The position numbers and the translations under genes were made by a program. From positions 1-17,759 of the forward strand of contig CAZHPV010000052.1 of NCBI GenBank assembly GCA_964534845.1: a stretch of DNA of 17,759 nt. The letters run 5' to 3'. Below the pieces are notes generated by a model that was given only the letters and a program-made list of their open reading frames with translations, ran no database searches and was not told the origin of the DNA. Source of the DNA: CALCKU01 sp964534845. GTDB lineage: Bacteria; Pseudomonadota; Alphaproteobacteria; Caulobacterales; Maricaulaceae. Position 1 is the first letter of the stretch. Every line of letters begins with the position of its first letter. Below are positions 14,547 through 17,759 of the stretch, piece by piece.

Positions 14547-16030
14547 CATATACATCTGAACTTGCCCTTGCGCTGACATTGATAATCCCGCTTATCGCGG
14601 CGGGACTGATTTATTTTAGCCGAAAGAACGAAAATATACGCGAAGCTATCACGCTGATAGCGGCGGTTGCGCTCATTTTTAATGTTGTGAATCTTTTGGT
14701 CGTGGTTTCGAGCGGTGGTCGGCCTGAGCTATCCTTGGGAACTTTTGCAGGTGATTTCGCTCTAACCCTTAAATTGGAACCGCTCGGCGCGATTTTTGCG
14801 ATGATTGCCAGTTCGCTTTGGTTGCTCAATTCTCTTTTTGCCATTGGCTATATGCGGGGCAATAAAGAAAAAAACCAGACGCGGTTTTATGCTTTCGTCG
14901 CGATAGCCATCTCTGCGGCTATGGGTATAGCGGCGGCGGGTAATCTGATTACACTATTTATTTTCTACGAGGCCCTAACCTTATCGACATTTCCTTTGGT
15001 CACTCATAAGGGCGATGCGAAAGCCAAACGCGGGGGCACAATATATATACTCATCTTGATGGGAACATCTCTCGCTTTATTATTGCCAGCCATAATTGGT
15101 ACGCAGGTTTTGGCGGGTACAACCGAATTTAGAGTGGGCGGTATCTTCCCGGAAGGTACGCCTTTACTGGCCACATCAATATTACTGTTCTTGTTTGCCT
15201 TTGGTATTGGCAAGGCCGCCCTAATGCCCGTTCATCCTTGGCTGCCCAATGCTATGGTAGCGCCGACGCCAGTCTCGGCTCTCTTGCATGCTGTGGCGGT
15301 CGTAAAAGCGGGTGTGTTCTCTATTCTCAAAATTGTTGTTTTCACCTTCGGACCCTCTGTAACGGCGGCCACCCCCATGAGTACGGTTTTGTCATGGATT
15401 GCCGCCATATCAATAGTCTTGGCCTCCGTAATTGCCTTGCGCCAAGATAATTTAAAGGCGCGTTTGGCCTATTCGACAGTTAGTCAATTATCTTATGTTA
15501 CGCTCGGCGCCATGCTTGCCGCACCGGCTGCGATTATCGGTGCGGGTCTACAAATCGTCATGCACGCTTGGGGCAAGATAACGCTCTTTATGTGCGCGGG
15601 CGCAATTTATACGGTCGCCCACCGAACCAATATTAGTCAGCTAGACGGATTAGGCCGGACAATGCCATTTGTATTTGGAGCCTTTTTGGTCGGCGCTTTA
15701 TCCATTATTGGCGTGCCGCCTATGGGTGGCTCTTGGCCAAAATTTTTCCTAATGGTAGGAGCATTGGACAGTGGAAAGGCTATATTAATGGCCGCCTTGA
15801 TATTATCCTCGGTCTTAAACGTTATCTATCTAACGCCCATTGCAATTCGCGGCTTTTTAAAGCCCCCGCTAAACCCGCAAGATGACGCCCATATTGCTGA
15901 GCTACGCAAAAGTCATCGCTGGGTTATTATCCCGCCAGTTATAACAGCGCTGGGCGCTTTTGTGTTGTTTTTCTTCTCCGGTCCGATCATCGAATTTTTA
16001 ATTCCGGTGATGCCGGTTGGGTCATTCTAA
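14543..16030 (+). CDS. Antiporter-like subunit, second copy (MrpA N-terminal/NuoL-like)
   Basis: A 495-residue member of the proton-conducting NuoL/M/N-Mrp family. Conserved residues are Glu143 in FYEALTLSTFPLVTH, Lys224 in GIGKAALMPVHPWLPNAM, Lys255 in ALLHAVAVVKAGVF, His341/Lys345 in MHAWGKITLF, and Lys400 before FFLMVGAL. The APTPVSALLHAVAVVKAG pattern is nearer to the MrpA N-terminal half and NuoL than to MrpD. With the DUF4040 protein upstream, it may therefore make up a split MrpA, though it lacks the long lateral helix extension expected of NuoL. It overlaps the first mrpD by four bases. Thirteen bases separate it from the small membrane protein that follows. Confidence 0.9.
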   Translation: MTYTSELALALTLIIPLIAAGLIYFSRKNENIREAITLIAAVALIFNVVNLLVVVSSGGRPELSLGTFAGDFALTLKLEPLGAIFAMIASSLWLLNSLFAIGYMRGNKEKNQTRFYAFVAIAISAAMGIAAAGNLITLFIFYEALTLSTFPLVTHKGDAKAKRGGTIYILILMGTSLALLLPAIIGTQVLAGTTEFRVGGIFPEGTPLLATSILLFLFAFGIGKAALMPVHPWLPNAMVAPTPVSALLHAVAVVKAGVFSILKIVVFTFGPSVTAATPMSTVLSWIAAISIVLASVIALRQDNLKARLAYSTVSQLSYVTLGAMLAAPAAIIGAGLQIVMHAWGKITLFMCAGAIYTVAHRTNISQLDGLGRTMPFVFGAFLVGALSIIGVPPMGGSWPKFFLMVGALDSGKAILMAALILSSVLNVIYLTPIAIRGFLKPPLNPQDDAHIAELRKSHRWVIIPPVITALGAFVLFFFSGPIIEFLIPVMPVGSF

Positions 16031-16043
16031 GTGAGATCGCATT

Positions 16044-16430
16044 ATGGCTAAAACTTCTCAAAGCAAGCAGACCTCAAAAAAAGGTACAGACGCAAAGTCG
16101 CAATCTATTGAGCTATCTGAGGCTGAAATCAAAGAACGCTCTGAGTCCCACCCGCTCTCAGTGCCGTTTTTGTGGCTCGGGCGTAAATCCGTGCAAGATA
16201 ATTTCATTTACATTCCGCTTGCCGGCCTCATTATAACCATTGCTCTTGGACTGGTCTTTCCTCCAAAGCACGCCGCCCCGTGGGACTTTTTTGCATCATG
16301 GGCCGTCATTGGTTTTGTCGCCTATAGCTTTGTTGTTTTAAGCGCAGAGCCTTTATTTAAATTCCTTTCGCGCCCGGAAGATTATTACGGCCCGGGAGAG
16401 TATTTTAACGAAGGGCAAGACGATGTTTGA
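16044..16430 (+). CDS. Small two-helix membrane protein of the Mrp-like operon
   Basis: A 128-residue protein with a hydrophilic Lys/Ser-rich N-terminus (about 50 residues), two predicted membrane helices (about 53-70 and 80-100), and a short acidic tail with PEDYYGPGEYF. I do not recognise it as a classical Mrp subunit (A-G). Its place, 13 bases after the second large subunit and overlapping the third by eight bases, makes a structural or assembly role in this complex likely. ATG 16044 has only a weak ribosome site (GTGAG); translation is probably coupled to the gene upstream. Function beyond that is unknown. Confidence 0.75.
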   Translation: MAKTSQSKQTSKKGTDAKSQSIELSEAEIKERSESHPLSVPFLWLGRKSVQDNFIYIPLAGLIITIALGLVFPPKHAAPWDFFASWAVIGFVAYSFVVLSAEPLFKFLSRPEDYYGPGEYFNEGQDDV

Positions 16431-17759
16431 GGCGCTTCTCCAAATTAATCCCGGCTTTTATTTTATTCTTGCCGGTCTGATTGCGGCCGTAATGCCATCA
16501 AATATGGTGCGAAAGGCTTTACTGGTTTTCACCCCGCTTTTTGCAGGTTTTATGATTTTTCAGATTTACGGCACGCAAGTCGTGATCGGTGGAAAGCTCG
16601 CTGTAGGGCCTCAAGAGCTGGTGACATTGCGAATAGACCGTTTAAGCATGGTCTGGGGCTATATTTTCTGCTTTGCGGGCATATTAAACGGCATTTACGG
16701 TCTACATGAGAAATGTAAAATTACGGATAGTTCGGCGCTTATCTATATGGGGGCGGCGCTGTGCGGGGTCTTTGCGGGCGATCTTCTAACCTTATTTATA
16801 TTCTGGGAACTTGCCGCGATTTCTTCCGTCATGCTGGTTTGGAAGGGCGGGGAACACTCCTTTAACGCGGGTGTGCGCTATCTGGCAATTCATGTTCTCT
16901 CCGGGGTATTACTCTTGGCCGGGGCCGTGATTTACGGCCGGGCCAATGGTGGAGACTTTAGTTTTGGACATATCGGCCTCGATGCGCCAGGCGGTAAATT
17001 ACTTCTCATAGCCATGGGTATAAAATGCGGATTTCCTTTACTCCATAACTGGATACAGGATGCCTATCCTAAAGCCAGCATAACCGGCACGGTCATTCTG
17101 TCCGCCTTTACGACAAAACTGGCTTTATATGCTTTGGCGCGCGGTTTCGCGGGGACCGATATTCTGATTTATATCGGTGCTGTCATGACGGTCTTTCCCG
17201 TGTTTTTCGCAGTCATTGAAAATGATCTGCGGCGCGTCTTATCCTATAGTTTAAATAACCAGCTGGGTTTTATGGTTTGCGGAATTGGTATCGGTACACC
17301 CTTGGCCCTAAACGGCGTGGCGGGACACGTTGTCGCCGATATTATCTTTAAAGGCCTGTTATTCATGAGCATGGGCGCGGTTATGCTTCGCACAGGCACG
17401 GCCAAAGCCTCAGAGCTTGGTGGTCTGTTTAGGTCCATGCCGTACACCACACTGTTTTGCCTGATAGGGGCAGGGTCGATCGCTGCTTTCCCTTTGCTTT
17501 CAGCTTTCGTAACGAAATCCATGATTATTTCCGCGGCTCTTTACCACGCGGAACATACTCACCTTATCCAAGATTGGGTTGTTTTGGGGATGTTGTTATT
17601 TGCGTCCGCAGGTGTGATGGAACATTCGGGCATTAAAGTACCGTATTTCACCTTCTTTGCACATGATAATGGAAAGCGTGTCGAGGAAGCACCTTGGAAT
17701 ATGTTATTGGCTATGGGGCTGGCCTCACTGTTCTGTATTTTCCTTGCATTCCCATGGGG
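16423..17759 (+). CDS. Antiporter-like subunit D, third copy (MrpD-like), partial
   Basis: Runs off the right edge after 445 codons without a stop. It is a polytopic NuoL/M/N-Mrp family protein, more diverged than the two upstream. Likely key residues are Glu129 in FIFWELAAISS, Lys201 in MGIKCGFPLLHNWIQDAYPK, Lys232 in SAFTTKLALYALAR, His302/Lys310 in GHVVADIIFKGLLF, and Lys365 in FPLLSAFVTKS. The presence of Glu129 and Lys201 argues for an active ion path rather than a purely structural role. ATG 16423 overlaps the small-protein stop by eight bases (ATGTTTGA), so translation is coupled. The C-terminus and anything beyond it in the operon cannot be seen. Annotation pipelines often call such proteins Na+/H+ antiporter subunit D or NADH dehydrogenase subunit M; the context supports the first. 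Confidence 0.88.
   Translation, partial: MFEALLQINPGFYFILAGLIAAVMPSNMVRKALLVFTPLFAGFMIFQIYGTQVVIGGKLAVGPQELVTLRIDRLSMVWGYIFCFAGILNGIYGLHEKCKITDSSALIYMGAALCGVFAGDLLTLFIFWELAAISSVMLVWKGGEHSFNAGVRYLAIHVLSGVLLLAGAVIYGRANGGDFSFGHIGLDAPGGKLLLIAMGIKCGFPLLHNWIQDAYPKASITGTVILSAFTTKLALYALARGFAGTDILIYIGAVMTVFPVFFAVIENDLRRVLSYSLNNQLGFMVCGIGIGTPLALNGVAGHVVADIIFKGLLFMSMGAVMLRTGTAKASELGGLFRSMPYTTLFCLIGAGSIAAFPLLSAFVTKSMIISAALYHAEHTHLIQDWVVLGMLLFASAGVMEHSGIKVPYFTFFAHDNGKRVEEAPWNMLLAMGLASLFCIFLAFPW

Noticed and set aside
10017..17759. Complex I (nuo) operon
   Set aside because: The large subunits resemble NuoL/M, but MrpE, F, G, B and C are unmistakable and no peripheral-arm or quinone-module gene is present in the window.
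14543..17759. DabB-type inorganic-carbon transport gene
   Set aside because: A NuoL-like protein can be DabB, but that needs a DUF2309 (DabA) neighbour, which is absent, and the flanking genes are Mrp subunits.

Overview
The window looks like chromosomal DNA from a Gram-negative bacterium, most likely an alphaproteobacterium of the Hyphomonadaceae/Maricaulales type. That placement rests on recalled family distributions: the DUF2336 protein, the form of the TonB C-terminus, the TonB-next-to-TPR arrangement and the Mrp gene order. No RNA gene, mobile element or CRISPR array is visible. Coding density is high and no stretch of 300 bases or more lacks a gene.

Region 1 (1-5439, + strand) is the 3' part of a TonB-type energy-transduction locus. 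It holds the end of one ExbD-family gene (its membrane anchor lies before the window), a complete second ExbD, a TonB-like transducer and an exported TPR protein. A clear rho-independent terminator follows, then a promoter, and then a second TonB-TPR pair. The pairs are a diverged tandem duplication. Both TPR proteins are 498 residues from their best starts, and the TonB receptor-binding domains are nearly identical, while the TonB membrane segments and the signal peptides have diverged. ExbB/ExbD-type motors would energise TonB to act on outer-membrane TonB-dependent receptors. The TPR proteins probably act in the periplasm with the transducers, as suggested by the similar layout of Vibrio TonB2 clusters, which also end in a TPR gene.

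Region 2 (5632-9859) holds unrelated single genes: a 199-residue polytopic membrane protein of unknown function (+), an oligopeptidase B-type S9A serine peptidase on the minus strand with an intact Ser571/Asp657/His692 triad, and a DUF2336 helical-repeat protein (+).

Region 3 (10017 to the right edge, + strand) is a tightly packed operon for an Mrp-type multisubunit cation/proton antiporter with a non-classical layout: E, F, G, a stand-alone MrpA C-terminal-like (DUF4040) protein, B, C, a first MrpD-like subunit, a second NuoL/MrpA-N-like subunit, a small two-helix protein, and a third MrpD-like subunit that runs off the window. Most junctions overlap by 1, 4 or 8 bases, which implies translational coupling and co-assembly. 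All three large subunits keep the Glu and Lys residues of proton-pumping antiporter-like subunits, so the complex would have three candidate ion channels where classical Mrp has two. The DUF4040 subunit carries an unusual histone-H1-like lysine/alanine tail.

Most worth a second look: the three-channel split-MrpA Mrp operon with its small accessory protein, the H1-like tail, and the duplicated TonB-TPR module whose copies differ mainly in the motor-facing part.
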